A stretch of 64,000 nucleotides of DNA from SMXQ01 sp033720855 (GCA_033720855.1 JAWWBR010000004.1:1-64000); one strand, 5' to 3'; positions 34,716 to 42,721 are shown, counted from the stretch's first letter. Numbers and translations are program-made. The notes: generated by a model from the letters alone, not told the origin.

Positions 34716-36020
34716 TCAGCCCTTGCAGTTGGCCGAATAGACCATCCCGCCCTTGTTGTAATAAGTGACCGAGCAGACCATGCCGGCCTTGAGCTCGCCC
34801 GCCTTGGCCTTCTTGCCGTTGATCTTGGTCTTGCGGCTGAGCCTCTTCTCCCGGGCCTTGAACTTCCAGGTCTCGCCCTTTCCGTCCGTGAAGGTGATGC
34901 GCATCGTGCGCCCCTTGCCCTTGACGGTTGCGACCTTAAGGCCGCCGAGCTCCTTCTTCTTGGCCGTCGGGATCTTGATCTTCCGCATCTCGGAATAGAC
35001 CGCCCTCGCACGGTCGACGACCGGCTTGGGATAGGCGTAGAGCCTGGCCAGCATCTCCTCGGCATCCTTGCCGACGATGGGATCGACCTCGAGGGAGGCG
35101 ATGTTGATGTCCTTCTCGAAGTCCTTTTGTTTGACCATCTCGGCGAACGCCTTGCGCAGCACTGCGCCGCGCGCCGGATCGGTCCCCGGCGACGAGGCGA
35201 AGGGCCGGCCCAGTTCCGCCCACATGAGAATGGCTTCGAGAACCTGCCTTTCCTCTTTGGTCCTGGCCAGGTCCAGCGGCGTCGGCACGTTGGGCAGGTC
35301 CTTGTGCGGCTTCACCGAATGGAAGATCAGGACCTTGACGAAATTGTTCTTGAGCCATTCCGGCCGACGATCGCGCAATTGCGACCACGACCAGGAGCCG
35401 ACGCCCTCGAGCTCACCGCGCTCCATGGCCAGGGTGCTTTCCCCGGTGCCGCCGTAGCCGACCACCACCTTGAACTTGGTGCCGAGCACCTGGTTCAGGA
35501 TGGTGGGATAGACGCCACCGCCCGAACGCGGCGACGTGCCGCCGACGATGACCTGTTTCTTGAACACGTCTTTGATCGACTTGACCCCGGTGTCCGAGCG
35601 CACGAACAGAACCGCGCGTTCGCGGAGGTAACTGCCGAGCCAATAGTACTTGCGCGGGTCGAAATAGACGCCGGCGGCGCCGATGAACGCCTCACGCATG
35701 GCCGCCGAATGGAAATGGCCGATCACCGTGCCATCCTTGGGCGCCTTGGTGTAGAGCCAGTTCATCAATCGCAGGGAACCGCCGCCCGGCATGTTCTGGG
35801 CGATGACCTTGGGATTGCCCGGAATGTACTTGCCGATATGGCGTGCCACCACCCGGCCGCCGCGGTTGAAGCCGCCGCCGGGCGGGAAGCCGATGATGAC
35901 CTTGACCCGGGATTTCTTATAGAAATCCGTGACCGCATCGGCGGAAGCATTATGTGTTGCGCCCGCGACGGACGCGGCGAGGACCGCGCCGGCGACAAGG
36001 GCCGATTTTGCATAATTCAT
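34716..36020 (-). CDS. SBP6: TctC/Bug-type solute-binding protein with C-terminal two-Cys module
   Basis: The product is 434 residues with a signal peptide MNYAKSALVAGAVLAASVAG ending near NASADA. It is the most diverged of the tandem triplet: the first ligand loop reads FPPGGGFNRGGRVVARH (FN in place of YD) and the second MPGGGSLRLMNWLY. The change in the usual aspartate position may alter ligand contacts. The tail module is nearly that of SBP4 (KAREKRLSRKTKINGKKAK, AGMVC, SANCKG) and again holds the only two mature cysteines. The gene opens the triplet in the direction of transcription, with a ribosome site GGGAGAC before 36020. Confidence 0.87.
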   Translation of the reverse strand: MNYAKSALVAGAVLAASVAGATHNASADAVTDFYKKSRVKVIIGFPPGGGFNRGGRVVARHIGKYIPGNPKVIAQNMPGGGSLRLMNWLYTKAPKDGTVIGHFHSAAMREAFIGAAGVYFDPRKYYWLGSYLRERAVLFVRSDTGVKSIKDVFKKQVIVGGTSPRSGGGVYPTILNQVLGTKFKVVVGYGGTGESTLAMERGELEGVGSWSWSQLRDRRPEWLKNNFVKVLIFHSVKPHKDLPNVPTPLDLARTKEERQVLEAILMWAELGRPFASSPGTDPARGAVLRKAFAEMVKQKDFEKDINIASLEVDPIVGKDAEEMLARLYAYPKPVVDRARAVYSEMRKIKIPTAKKKELGGLKVATVKGKGRTMRITFTDGKGETWKFKAREKRLSRKTKINGKKAKAGELKAGMVCSVTYYNKGGMVYSANCKG

Positions 36021-36264
36021 AATTGTCTCCCAGTATTTCGTGAATGATTGCCGAGCGGTGCTTCCCGCCTTTTTACGGCACTCAATCCAGTTGCGGATTG
36101 TGAAACTTTATGAGGCAATTGGCAACAGCGCTCGCGAGGTCCCGGCGCCGCCGCCAGCAATATGGACATCGCGAAAAAAGTGGCTAGACTGCGGCACCGA
36201 GACCGCAGCCCGTCCCGGCTGCGCCGGTCGGCTCATTACCGTCGAAGATCAGGGTACCGTCCAC

Positions 36265-36372
36265 ATGTCCGAAGAAGACTTTCAACATAAATACGTCGCC
36301 GTCGTCGCCTTCACCATGGGCGGCGTCGTCCTCTCCCTTGGGGTCCTGGGAATCTGGCTCAACCTGGGTTGA
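36265..36372 (+). CDS. Possible 35-residue single-pass membrane microprotein
   Basis: An ATG at 36265 opens a frame for MSEEDFQHKYVAVVAFTMGG followed by VVLSLGVLGIWLNLG. An acidic, amphipathic start and one hydrophobic helix of about 22 residues form a sensible small membrane protein. Only a weak AGGG ribosome site lies about ten bases upstream. The frame continues open upstream to 36040, but that part has no protein-like character. It lies in an otherwise empty stretch between SBP6 (divergent) and the TauE-like gene (convergent). I do not recognise a family. Confidence 0.4.
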   Translation: MSEEDFQHKYVAVVAFTMGGVVLSLGVLGIWLNLG

Positions 36373-36420
36373 CCGCCGCTCGGCCCTCGCCGCCCGCGCC
36401 GCGACGGCGCGTTTTGGCGC

Positions 36421-37272
36421 TCACAGGATCCTGCTGATCCCCTTGAAGATCAGGCCGAAGGCGGAGACCAGGATCACCAGCTGCACCAGCCGGTGATAGC
36501 GCGCCGGCGTCATCGTGCGGAAGTAGTGGGTCCCCAGCCAGACCCCGACATAGACCACCGGCAACAGCAACAGCGCCTCCCAGAGCAGCCGCCAGGACAC
36601 CAGCCCGGCGGCCACCGTCACCACCAGGCGCCAGCACAAGAGCACCGTCCCCACCAGCACCAAGGTGGCGCGCAGCGACACGTATCCCGTGCAGGCCTGC
36701 TTGAGGTAGACGGCGATGCTGATCACGCCGCCCGCCCCGGCCAGTCCGTTCACGAATCCGGCGGTGGCCGACAGGCCCAGGGCGATGGGCAGGGCCCTCA
36801 GGTTGACGTCGGCGAGGGCGCGCTCCAGCACCCGCCCCATGTCGAGAAGCGTCAGCACGAAGATGACGCTGCCCAGCACCAGCATGAACCAGTCCGTGCC
36901 CATATTGGCGAACACCCAGACGCCGGCCGGAAGGCCGACCATCATTGCCGCGAGAACCGGGCGGGCGATCGCCTTGTCGCCGTCGCGCAGGCCCTCGGGC
37001 AGCATCTGCAGCTGCGGCACGGTGCCCGCCACCAGGGCCAGCAACACGGCATGGTGGGGATCGATCAGGAGCGAGGTGATGATGACGATGGGCGCGACCG
37101 CGCCGAAACCCAGTACGCCGCGGGCGAGAAAGGCGATGAAGTAGATGACGACGATCGCCGTCAGGACCGAGGGCGAAAAGCCGTGGAACGGCTGCCCGGC
37201 CCAGAGATACAGGCTGTCGATACTATGGCGCGCGGTTTCGAACACAGTCGTCTCGGGACCTGAAGGACTCAT
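36421..37272 (-). CDS. TauE/SafE-family sulfite exporter-like permease
   Basis: The product is 283 residues when started at 37272; the upstream extension of the frame to 37689 is antisense to the desaturase start and not protein-like. About eight hydrophobic segments are arranged in two similar halves. The repeats FLARGVLGFGAVAPIVIIT in the first half and GFVNGLAGAGGVISIAVYL in the second are the family signatures. Members export sulfite, sulfoacetate or other small anions across the inner membrane. With taurine-dioxygenase-like genes 8 kb away a sulfonate link is tempting, but nothing nearby confirms it. The ribosome site is weak. Confidence 0.85.
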   Translation of the reverse strand: MSPSGPETTVFETARHSIDSLYLWAGQPFHGFSPSVLTAIVVIYFIAFLARGVLGFGAVAPIVIITSLLIDPHHAVLLALVAGTVPQLQMLPEGLRDGDKAIARPVLAAMMVGLPAGVWVFANMGTDWFMLVLGSVIFVLTLLDMGRVLERALADVNLRALPIALGLSATAGFVNGLAGAGGVISIAVYLKQACTGYVSLRATLVLVGTVLLCWRLVVTVAAGLVSWRLLWEALLLLPVVYVGVWLGTHYFRTMTPARYHRLVQLVILVSAFGLIFKGISRIL

Positions 37273-37535
37273 CTGATCTGCGCGCCGCGGGGCTCGCCGC
37301 GCGCTTCGCCCCACGGCAGAGGCCGCACGACCTGCGACGGCGATGCCCCATAGTAGCGGCAATTTCCCGCCGGTCGAGCCGCCATTCGCCCCGGACAGGC
37401 GGTGGGTCCGGCGGTTCCGACGCCGTTTTTGGAGCTTTGACGCAGGTTTGACGGCGCCTCGGCGCCATCGCCACGGGGGATTGGCGGCGGCAACCCATAC
37501 TCGGCCGAGATCGAACAACCACGGAGGCAGGTTCG

Positions 37536-38705
37536 ATGTCCGTCGCTCTTCCCGACCGGCCGGTTCCCAGCCCCGCCTATGGACGCCCGGGACTCGCCTC
37601 TCTCGCTCCAGCATCGGACCGGGAGGCGCCCCGGCCCCGGCCCCTGCCGCGGATGAGCCGCGAAGACGCCCGCGCATTGCGCAAGGCAATGGCCCCCTTT
37701 GCCCGCCCGTCGCTGCGCAAGAGCCTCGTCCAGGTGGCCGATACCTTTATCCCGTTCTTCGCCTGCTGGGCGCTGGCCTATCTTTCTCTCCAGGTCTCCT
37801 ATGTCCTGACGTTCGGCTTCGGTCTGCTCTGCGCCGGATTGATCGTGCGCATGACGATCTTGCAGCATGACAGCGGCCATTACGCCTTCTTCCGCTCCCG
37901 CTGGGCCAACGAATGGATGATACGGGTCATCTCGCTGTTCAACTTCGCCCCGTTGTGTTTCTGGACCCGGCAGCACGCCTATCACCACCAGAAGATCAAC
38001 AGCCTCGACCGCGGCGCGCGCGACGTCTTCGCCGAATGCCTGACGGTGAGGGAGTATCTGGCGCTGCCGCCCCGGCATCGCCTGATCTACCGCGTGACCA
38101 GGGACCCGTTCGTATTCTTCTGGATCCTCGCGCCGCTGACCATGATTATCGGGGCGCGGCTTCCCATCACCGCCGAAAAGTCGTGGAAGGCCGAGCGGCG
38201 CAACCTCTATCGGACCAACATCGCCCTCCTCGTCGTCTACGGCGGGCTCATTTGGGCGCTGGGCTTCCGCGAATTCGCCCTGGTTCACGGCCCGATCATC
38301 GTTCTGGCCTCGGGATTCGGCTTTTGGCTGGACTTCCTCGGCCACAAGTTCCCGACCGCCCAATGGGTGCATGACGAGGATTGGGAACTGCCGACCACGG
38401 CGCTCAATGGGTGCGGCTACTTCAAGATGAACAAGGTGCTGCAGTGGTTCAGCGGCGCGATCGGCATCCATCACGTCCACCACATCAACCCGCGGATCCC
38501 CAATTACGCGCTGCAGGACTGCCTCGACGCGGTTCCCGCCCTTCAGGCGGTGCCGTCGTTCACCGTCTGGCAGGCCGTCAAGTCGGCTTGGCTCGTGCTG
38601 TGGGACGAAGACCGCGGCCGCCTCATCCGCTTCGACGAAATTCGCGCGCCCCGGCCTGCCCCCGGCGCGCCTCCCCCTAGGTCACCTCGAAGGTCCGGGC
38701 CTTGA
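37536..38705 (+). CDS. Membrane fatty acid desaturase
   Basis: The product is 389 residues starting at 37536, behind GGAGGCAG. Three histidine boxes that hold the di-iron centre are present: HDSGH (111-115), HAYHH (147-151) and HHVHH in the late GIHHVHHINPRIPNY. Hydrophobic segments lie near residues 70-108 and around the second box (WILAPLTMII, LLVVYGGLIWALGF). It resembles acyl-lipid desaturases that use membrane glycerolipids. Its last 29 bases overlap the 3' end of the oppositely directed YciI-like gene. The proline-rich N-terminus is unusual and may hide a later start near residue 40. Confidence 0.9.
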   Translation: MSVALPDRPVPSPAYGRPGLASLAPASDREAPRPRPLPRMSREDARALRKAMAPFARPSLRKSLVQVADTFIPFFACWALAYLSLQVSYVLTFGFGLLCAGLIVRMTILQHDSGHYAFFRSRWANEWMIRVISLFNFAPLCFWTRQHAYHHQKINSLDRGARDVFAECLTVREYLALPPRHRLIYRVTRDPFVFFWILAPLTMIIGARLPITAEKSWKAERRNLYRTNIALLVVYGGLIWALGFREFALVHGPIIVLASGFGFWLDFLGHKFPTAQWVHDEDWELPTTALNGCGYFKMNKVLQWFSGAIGIHHVHHINPRIPNYALQDCLDAVPALQAVPSFTVWQAVKSAWLVLWDEDRGRLIRFDEIRAPRPAPGAPPPRSPRRSGP

Positions 38706-39057
38706 GGCGCACGGTCTGGGTGACCGACCCCTCGGCCCATTGCCAGGGGGTGGGGCCGTGATTGCGCAGCCCGTATTTGCGGTAGGGTTCCTCGGCGGCG
38801 ATGGCGTCGGCCTCCTCCATCGACCCGGCGCGCAGGATCATCATGCCGGCGCCATGGCGCGACCCGTCGGCATCCATGAAGGGGCCCGCCGCAAGAAGGA
38901 TCCCGCGCTCCTCCAGGTCGGAAAGATAGGCGAAATGCTCCTGGCGGATGTCATCGACCGGTTTGCCCGGATCGGGCGCGGGATCGACATTGGTCATCCA
39001 AAAAACGTAGTACTGAGGGCGGCTTCGGCCCCCCTGCCCCTCACCTTGATCGGCCAT
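38677..39057 (-). CDS. YciI-like protein
   Basis: The product is 126 residues from the ATG at 39057; the frame continues to 39309 but that part is not protein-like. Signature segments are YYVFWMTNVDPAPD, RQEHFAYLSDLEERGILLAAGPF (the His-Asp-like ferredoxin-fold pocket) and EADAIAAEEPYRKYGL. YciI-like domains are small, stand-alone alpha/beta proteins, with an enzyme role shown for only a few. Convergent overlap with the desaturase gene means that the two messages have complementary 3' ends. There is no operon partner. Confidence 0.78.
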   Translation of the reverse strand: MADQGEGQGGRSRPQYYVFWMTNVDPAPDPGKPVDDIRQEHFAYLSDLEERGILLAAGPFMDADGSRHGAGMMILRAGSMEEADAIAAEEPYRKYGLRNHGPTPWQWAEGSVTQTVRLKARTFEVT

Positions 39058-39353
39058 TGATCTTTGTCCCCGATTGTTTGTCCTCAAACATGCGCCCGGC
39101 CGAAAAACGCGCCCGAGCGCGGACCCATCGGCGTTCAGTTTGGCCCAGGAGACGGGCCAATGCCACAGCTGGATGGGCGCGCCTTCTCTCGGGCCCCCTG
39201 GTCCGATGCGGAGCGCGGGCCCGGGCGGGAAGCGGAATAGTCTTGAACTCCGGCGCCGGCATGAGTAACACGGTCGGCACGGCGGGCCCGGCCCCGCCGG
39301 CTTGACCATTCAGCGACTTCCCCTACGACTCGCACGAGGGACGGAAACAGCTT

Positions 39354-40367
39354 ATGAAAGCCGCCATTTTCCACGAGTTCGGCCCGCCCGAGGTGCTGCG
39401 CTACGAAGACGCGCCGGACCCGGAGCCCGGCCCCGGCCAGGTCATCGTCAAGGTCCATGCCGTCACCGTCAACCGCACCCTTGACTGCGCCGTGCGCGCC
39501 GGCACCCAGATGCAGCGCAACCCGATCCTGCCCGGGATCCTCGGGGTCGACCCGTCGGGCGAGGTGGTGGCTCTGGGCGCGCCCGCCGAAGGCGTGACCA
39601 TGCCTAAGATCGGCGACCGGGTGTCGGTGCTGTCGCGACCCGGCCCCGGCGAGGACGGGATGCTCGGGGTCAGGCGCTGGGGCGGCGACGCCGAGCTGGT
39701 CAAGGTCCATGCCAATTGCTGCCTGCCGATCTCGGACAACCTCAATTACCACGAGGCCTCGGTGGTGATCCGCCATTGCCCCACCGCCTTCCACCTGATG
39801 TTCACCATGGGCGAGCTCAAGAAGGGCCAATGGGTGCTGGTGATGGGCTGTTCCGGCGGCCTGGGCAGCATCGGCGTACAGATCGCCAAGATGGTGGGCG
39901 CCAACGTGATCGGTGCCGCGGGGTCGGCCGAACGGGCCCGGATCGGGCTCGATCTAGGGGCCGATTACGTCGTCAATTACGGCGAGCAGGACCTCACCGA
40001 AGAGGTGATGTCGATCACCAAGGGCCACGGCGTCGATCTCGTCTACGACAACATCTCCAACCCCGAGACCTGGCCCAAGGCCTTTGCCGCCATCGCCCAT
40101 GGCGGCAGGCTGGTGACCGCCGGGTCCCACGCCGGGCCCGTCGTGCCGCTGGATTGCTTCAAGCTCTACGATTCCAAGATCACCATCATGGGCAGCGCCG
40201 GATCGACCCGCCAGAATGTCGAGGACTCGCTCAAGGCGGCCGCAGAGGGCAAGATCAAGGTTGTGATCGAAAAGGTCTATCCGTTGAGCGGGATCGTCGA
40301 CGCCCACCGCCTGGTCGAGGCCGGATCCGTGCCCGGCAAGGTGATCCTCGACCCGACGCTGGGCTGA
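39354..40367 (+). CDS. Quinone oxidoreductase-like zinc-type dehydrogenase (MDR family)
   Basis: The product is 337 residues starting at 39354. The GroES-like half begins KAAIFHEFGPPEVLRYEDAP, and the nucleotide-binding half has WVLVMGCSGGLGSIGVQIAK. The catalytic and structural zinc cysteines of classical alcohol dehydrogenases are not evident, so it belongs to the quinone reductase or enoyl reductase branch using NADPH. It is the first gene of a likely three-gene set with an SDR (41 bases on) and a dienelactone hydrolase. Together these suggest degradation of a ring or lactone compound, but the substrate is not defined. Confidence 0.87.
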   Translation: MKAAIFHEFGPPEVLRYEDAPDPEPGPGQVIVKVHAVTVNRTLDCAVRAGTQMQRNPILPGILGVDPSGEVVALGAPAEGVTMPKIGDRVSVLSRPGPGEDGMLGVRRWGGDAELVKVHANCCLPISDNLNYHEASVVIRHCPTAFHLMFTMGELKKGQWVLVMGCSGGLGSIGVQIAKMVGANVIGAAGSAERARIGLDLGADYVVNYGEQDLTEEVMSITKGHGVDLVYDNISNPETWPKAFAAIAHGGRLVTAGSHAGPVVPLDCFKLYDSKITIMGSAGSTRQNVEDSLKAAAEGKIKVVIEKVYPLSGIVDAHRLVEAGSVPGKVILDPTLG

Positions 40368-40407
40368 GGCGGCGGCGACAAGCGCCAGGAAAACCAGGGA
40401 GGAGGAC

Positions 40408-41208
40408 ATGGGGGACAGCTTCAGCGCCAAGGGTCTGTTCGACCTGGAGGGCCGCACGGTGATCGTCACCGGCGGCGCCGTCGGCATCGGCAAGGTCTAC
40501 TCCAAGGCCTTGGGCGAGGTCGGCGCCAACGTGGTGATCGCCGACATCACCGACAACGAGGGCGGCGCCCTGGCCGGGGAGATAGCGGACGCGGGCGGGA
40601 GCGCCCGGTACGTCTCCGCCGACGTCTCCGACATGGCCGCCTGCGCCGCCCTTGCCGACCAAGCGCTCCATGAATTCGGCGCCATCGACGGGCTCGTCAA
40701 CAACGCCGCCATGTATGCCGTGATCCCCAAGCGCGACGACTGGACCGCCATCCCCGAAGACGAGTGGGACCGGCTGATGGCGGTCAACCTCAAGGGCATC
40801 TTCAATTGCTGCAAGGCGGTCTATCCGGCGATGAAGAAACAGGGCCACGGCAAGATCATCAACATCTCGTCCTCGACCTGGCTGACCGGCACCACCGGGC
40901 GGCTCCACTACACCACCTCCAAGGCCGGGGTGGTCGGCTTCACCCGCTCGCTCAGCCACGACCTCGGCAAGGACAGGATCTGCGTCAACGCCGTCTGCCC
41001 CGGGCTGACCAAGAGCGAGACCATCGGCGCGGTGATGCCCGAGGCGCACTGGCGGCGGCGCGAGCAGAAGATGGCCGAGAGCGCCGCCATACCCCGCCTG
41101 CAGATGCCCGAAGACCTGGTCGGCACGATCCTGTTCCTGCTGGCGCCTGCGAGCGATTTCGTCACCGGCCAGACCATCGCCTGCGAAGGCGGCTCCAACC
41201 ACCTCTAG
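40408..41208 (+). CDS. SDR-family oxidoreductase
   Basis: The product is 266 residues, starting behind GGGAGGAGGAC. The cofactor motif is VTGGAVGIGKVYS. The active site is complete: serines in NISSSTWLTG and the pair LHYTTSKAGVVGF (Y-X3-K). The end DFVTGQTIACEGGSNHL is the usual C-terminal cap of 3-oxoacyl-ACP reductase-like SDRs. It is 40 bases after the MDR gene and 19 bases before the dienelactone hydrolase gene, so it is very probably in the same transcript. Confidence 0.88.
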   Translation: MGDSFSAKGLFDLEGRTVIVTGGAVGIGKVYSKALGEVGANVVIADITDNEGGALAGEIADAGGSARYVSADVSDMAACAALADQALHEFGAIDGLVNNAAMYAVIPKRDDWTAIPEDEWDRLMAVNLKGIFNCCKAVYPAMKKQGHGKIINISSSTWLTGTTGRLHYTTSKAGVVGFTRSLSHDLGKDRICVNAVCPGLTKSETIGAVMPEAHWRRREQKMAESAAIPRLQMPEDLVGTILFLLAPASDFVTGQTIACEGGSNHL

Positions 41209-41227
41209 GCGGCGGGGGAGCGAGCCG

Positions 41228-41944
41228 ATGGGCGCCTGGGTCGAGATCACCGCAGCCGACGGCCACAGATTGGGGGCCTGGCGGGCCGAGCCCCAGGCCA
41301 CGCCGAAGGGGGGCCTGGTCGTCGCCCAGGAGATGTATGGCGTCAATTCCTACCTCATGGGCGTCGTCGACGATTACGCCGCCAAGGGCTACCTCGCCAT
41401 CGCGCCGAGGCTCTATGACCGGCTCGAGCCCGGGCTGATCATCGAGTACGACGATGCGGGCAATCGCCGCGCCAAGGAGCTCTACCGCAATTACGACTGG
41501 TCCAAGGCGCTCCTCGACCTCGAGGCCGCACGCGATGCCGTCGCCGATGCCGGGCGGGTCGGCATCTTGGGCTTCTGCTTCGGCGGTTCGCTGGCTTGGC
41601 TCGCGGCCTGCCGCAGCGATTTCGCCTGCGCGGTCTCGTATTACGGCGGCGAGATGACCCGCTACATGGACGAGGGCGACCACTGCCCCATCGAATGCCA
41701 TGTCGGCGACGGCGACACCGCCTTGAGCCCGGACAAGGTCGCGCAGTTCCAGGCCCGATACCCCGAGGTGCCGTTCCACGTCTATCCCGGCGCGGTCCAC
41801 GGCTTCGACAACGAGAATCGCGGCGCCCGCCACCATCCCGAGGCCACCCGCCTGGCCCGGGCGCGGACGCTCGAATTCCTCGATGCGCATATCGTCGGCG
41901 CCGATGGGCCCAGCCCGGCGCCCTCGCCCGCAGGCTCAACCTAG
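41228..41944 (+). CDS. Dienelactone hydrolase family protein
   Basis: The product is 238 residues of alpha/beta-hydrolase type. The triad can be read as nucleophile Cys in LGFCFGGSLAW, Asp in VGDGDTALSPDKV and His in YPGAVHGFDNENR. A cysteine nucleophile is the mark of carboxymethylenebutenolidase, which opens dienelactone in chlorocatechol breakdown. Many relatives have other ester or lactone substrates. It closes the MDR-SDR-hydrolase set. The start at 41228 follows GGGGGAGCGAG. Confidence 0.88.
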   Translation: MGAWVEITAADGHRLGAWRAEPQATPKGGLVVAQEMYGVNSYLMGVVDDYAAKGYLAIAPRLYDRLEPGLIIEYDDAGNRRAKELYRNYDWSKALLDLEAARDAVADAGRVGILGFCFGGSLAWLAACRSDFACAVSYYGGEMTRYMDEGDHCPIECHVGDGDTALSPDKVAQFQARYPEVPFHVYPGAVHGFDNENRGARHHPEATRLARARTLEFLDAHIVGADGPSPAPSPAGST

Positions 41945-41974
41945 GTTTTCTCAGCACCAGCTGTGCCGCGGGTC

Positions 41975-42076
41975 TTATTCCCGGATATTCTGCAGGAACC
42001 ATTCGGTCGGCGGCTCCCGCCCCAGCCCGCGCTTGACGCAGGCCTCGAAGACGGCGCCGCCGACAGCGGAAAACAT
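41975..42076 (-). CDS. Possible 33-residue protein or gene remnant
   Basis: A minus-strand frame from ATG at 42074-42076 to TAA at 41975-41977 encodes MFSAVGGAVFEACVKRGLGR followed by EPPTEWFLQNIRE. The codons are strongly GC3-biased, like real genes of this window, and the composition is protein-like. No good ribosome site is seen upstream. It could be a genuine small protein or the C-terminal remnant of a lost gene. I do not recognise the family. Confidence 0.35.
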   Translation of the reverse strand: MFSAVGGAVFEACVKRGLGREPPTEWFLQNIRE

Positions 42077-42180
42077 CCAAAGTCCAAGCCTTAAAATGCC
42101 TTACTACGCTGATCAAGCGGAAAAAAACGGCATAATCCTGACAAACGGGGTTGACTTTCCACCGCGGATGCACGATCTCT

Positions 42181-42197
42181 AATTCAGACCAATTCAG
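42181..42197 (+). promoter_or_regulatory. Direct repeat upstream of the suf operon
   Basis: AATTCAG occurs at 42181-42187 and again at 42191-42197, ten bases apart and so on the same face of the helix, 51 bases before the Rrf2 gene. It could be an autoregulatory site of the Rrf2 regulator or an iron-responsive site. It does not match an IscR type 1 consensus that I could recognise. Confidence 0.3.
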
Positions 42198-42247
42198 TCG
42201 TCTTTAAACGGAGGGCGGGGCCCGAATTCCGCGGCTCGGAGAGAACC

Positions 42248-42721
42248 ATGATCAAACTCAGTCGACTGGCCGATTACGCGGTCGTGTTGCTGACCCAGAT
42301 GGGTTCCGATCCCAAGGGGGTGCATAACGCCCTCGATTTGGCCCACTGCACGGGCCTGCCGGTGCCCACCGTCAGCAAGGTGCTCGCCACCCTCGCCCGC
42401 GACGGCGTCCTGGCCAGCGTGCGCGGCGCCAAGGGCGGCTATCGCCTCGCCGCCGCGCCGGAGCGCATTTCCGTCGCCGAGATCATCGCCGCCATCGACG
42501 GCCCCATCGCCCTGACCCAGTGCGTGGACCGCAGCGCCGACATCTGTACGGTGGAGACGCTGTGCCCCAGCCGCGCCGGCTGGCACAAGATCAATCAGGC
42601 GGTCGAGCGCGCCCTTTCGGAAGTGTCCCTGGCCGAACTGATGGGGACGCCGCCGCTCTTGGCCGAACTGCCCACCGCCGCCAGGGCGTCGCGCCGCAGC
42701 GCACCGGGACATGGGAGCTAG
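42248..42721 (+). CDS. Rrf2-family regulator of the suf operon
   Basis: The product is 157 residues. The winged helix starts MIKLSRLADYAVVLLTQM and includes LPVPTVSKVLATLARDGVL as the recognition region and RGAKGGYRLA as the wing. Three cysteines in LTQCVDRSADICTVETLCPS could bind an iron-sulfur cluster, as in IscR. The first gene of the suf operon, four bases upstream of sufB, it very likely senses Fe-S status and represses its own transcript. Whether it should be called IscR, SufR or RirA-like cannot be settled by reading. Confidence 0.9.
   Translation: MIKLSRLADYAVVLLTQMGSDPKGVHNALDLAHCTGLPVPTVSKVLATLARDGVLASVRGAKGGYRLAAAPERISVAEIIAAIDGPIALTQCVDRSADICTVETLCPSRAGWHKINQAVERALSEVSLAELMGTPPLLAELPTAARASRRSAPGHGS

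Larger units (their letters stand above)
31666..36020 (-). repeat. Tandem triplication of an SBP gene plus terminator
   Basis: Three head-to-tail units (SBP4, SBP5, SBP6) of about 1475 and 1525 bases between equivalent hairpins each contain a 434-codon gene and a homologous terminator. Similarity continues from the hairpin through the stop codon region (GGTGTT, then TCAGCCCTGGCAGTTGGCCG or a close variant) into the gene. The tail-coding parts are the best conserved. Confidence 0.9.
41945..42247. other. Gap between the hydrolase gene and the suf operon
   Basis: This 303-base stretch holds the putative minus-strand microprotein frame at 41975-42076 and, from about 42090 on, a more AT-rich segment that must carry the suf promoter. 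Within it are TTGACT at 42151 and TCTAAT at 42178, but their spacing of 21 bases is too long for a normal promoter. Confidence 0.4.

Noticed and set aside
41439..42173. A 244-codon minus-strand frame in the hydrolase-suf gap
   Set aside because: The product is mostly Arg/Gly/Pro repeats and is antisense to the dienelactone hydrolase gene for much of its length. Only the separate short frame at 41975-42076 looked gene-like.
42131..42183. CATAAT at 42131 and TTGACT/TCTAAT at 42151/42178 as suf promoter boxes
   Set aside because: Neither has a partner at 16-18 bases; the TTGACT-TCTAAT spacing is 21. I could not support a promoter call.
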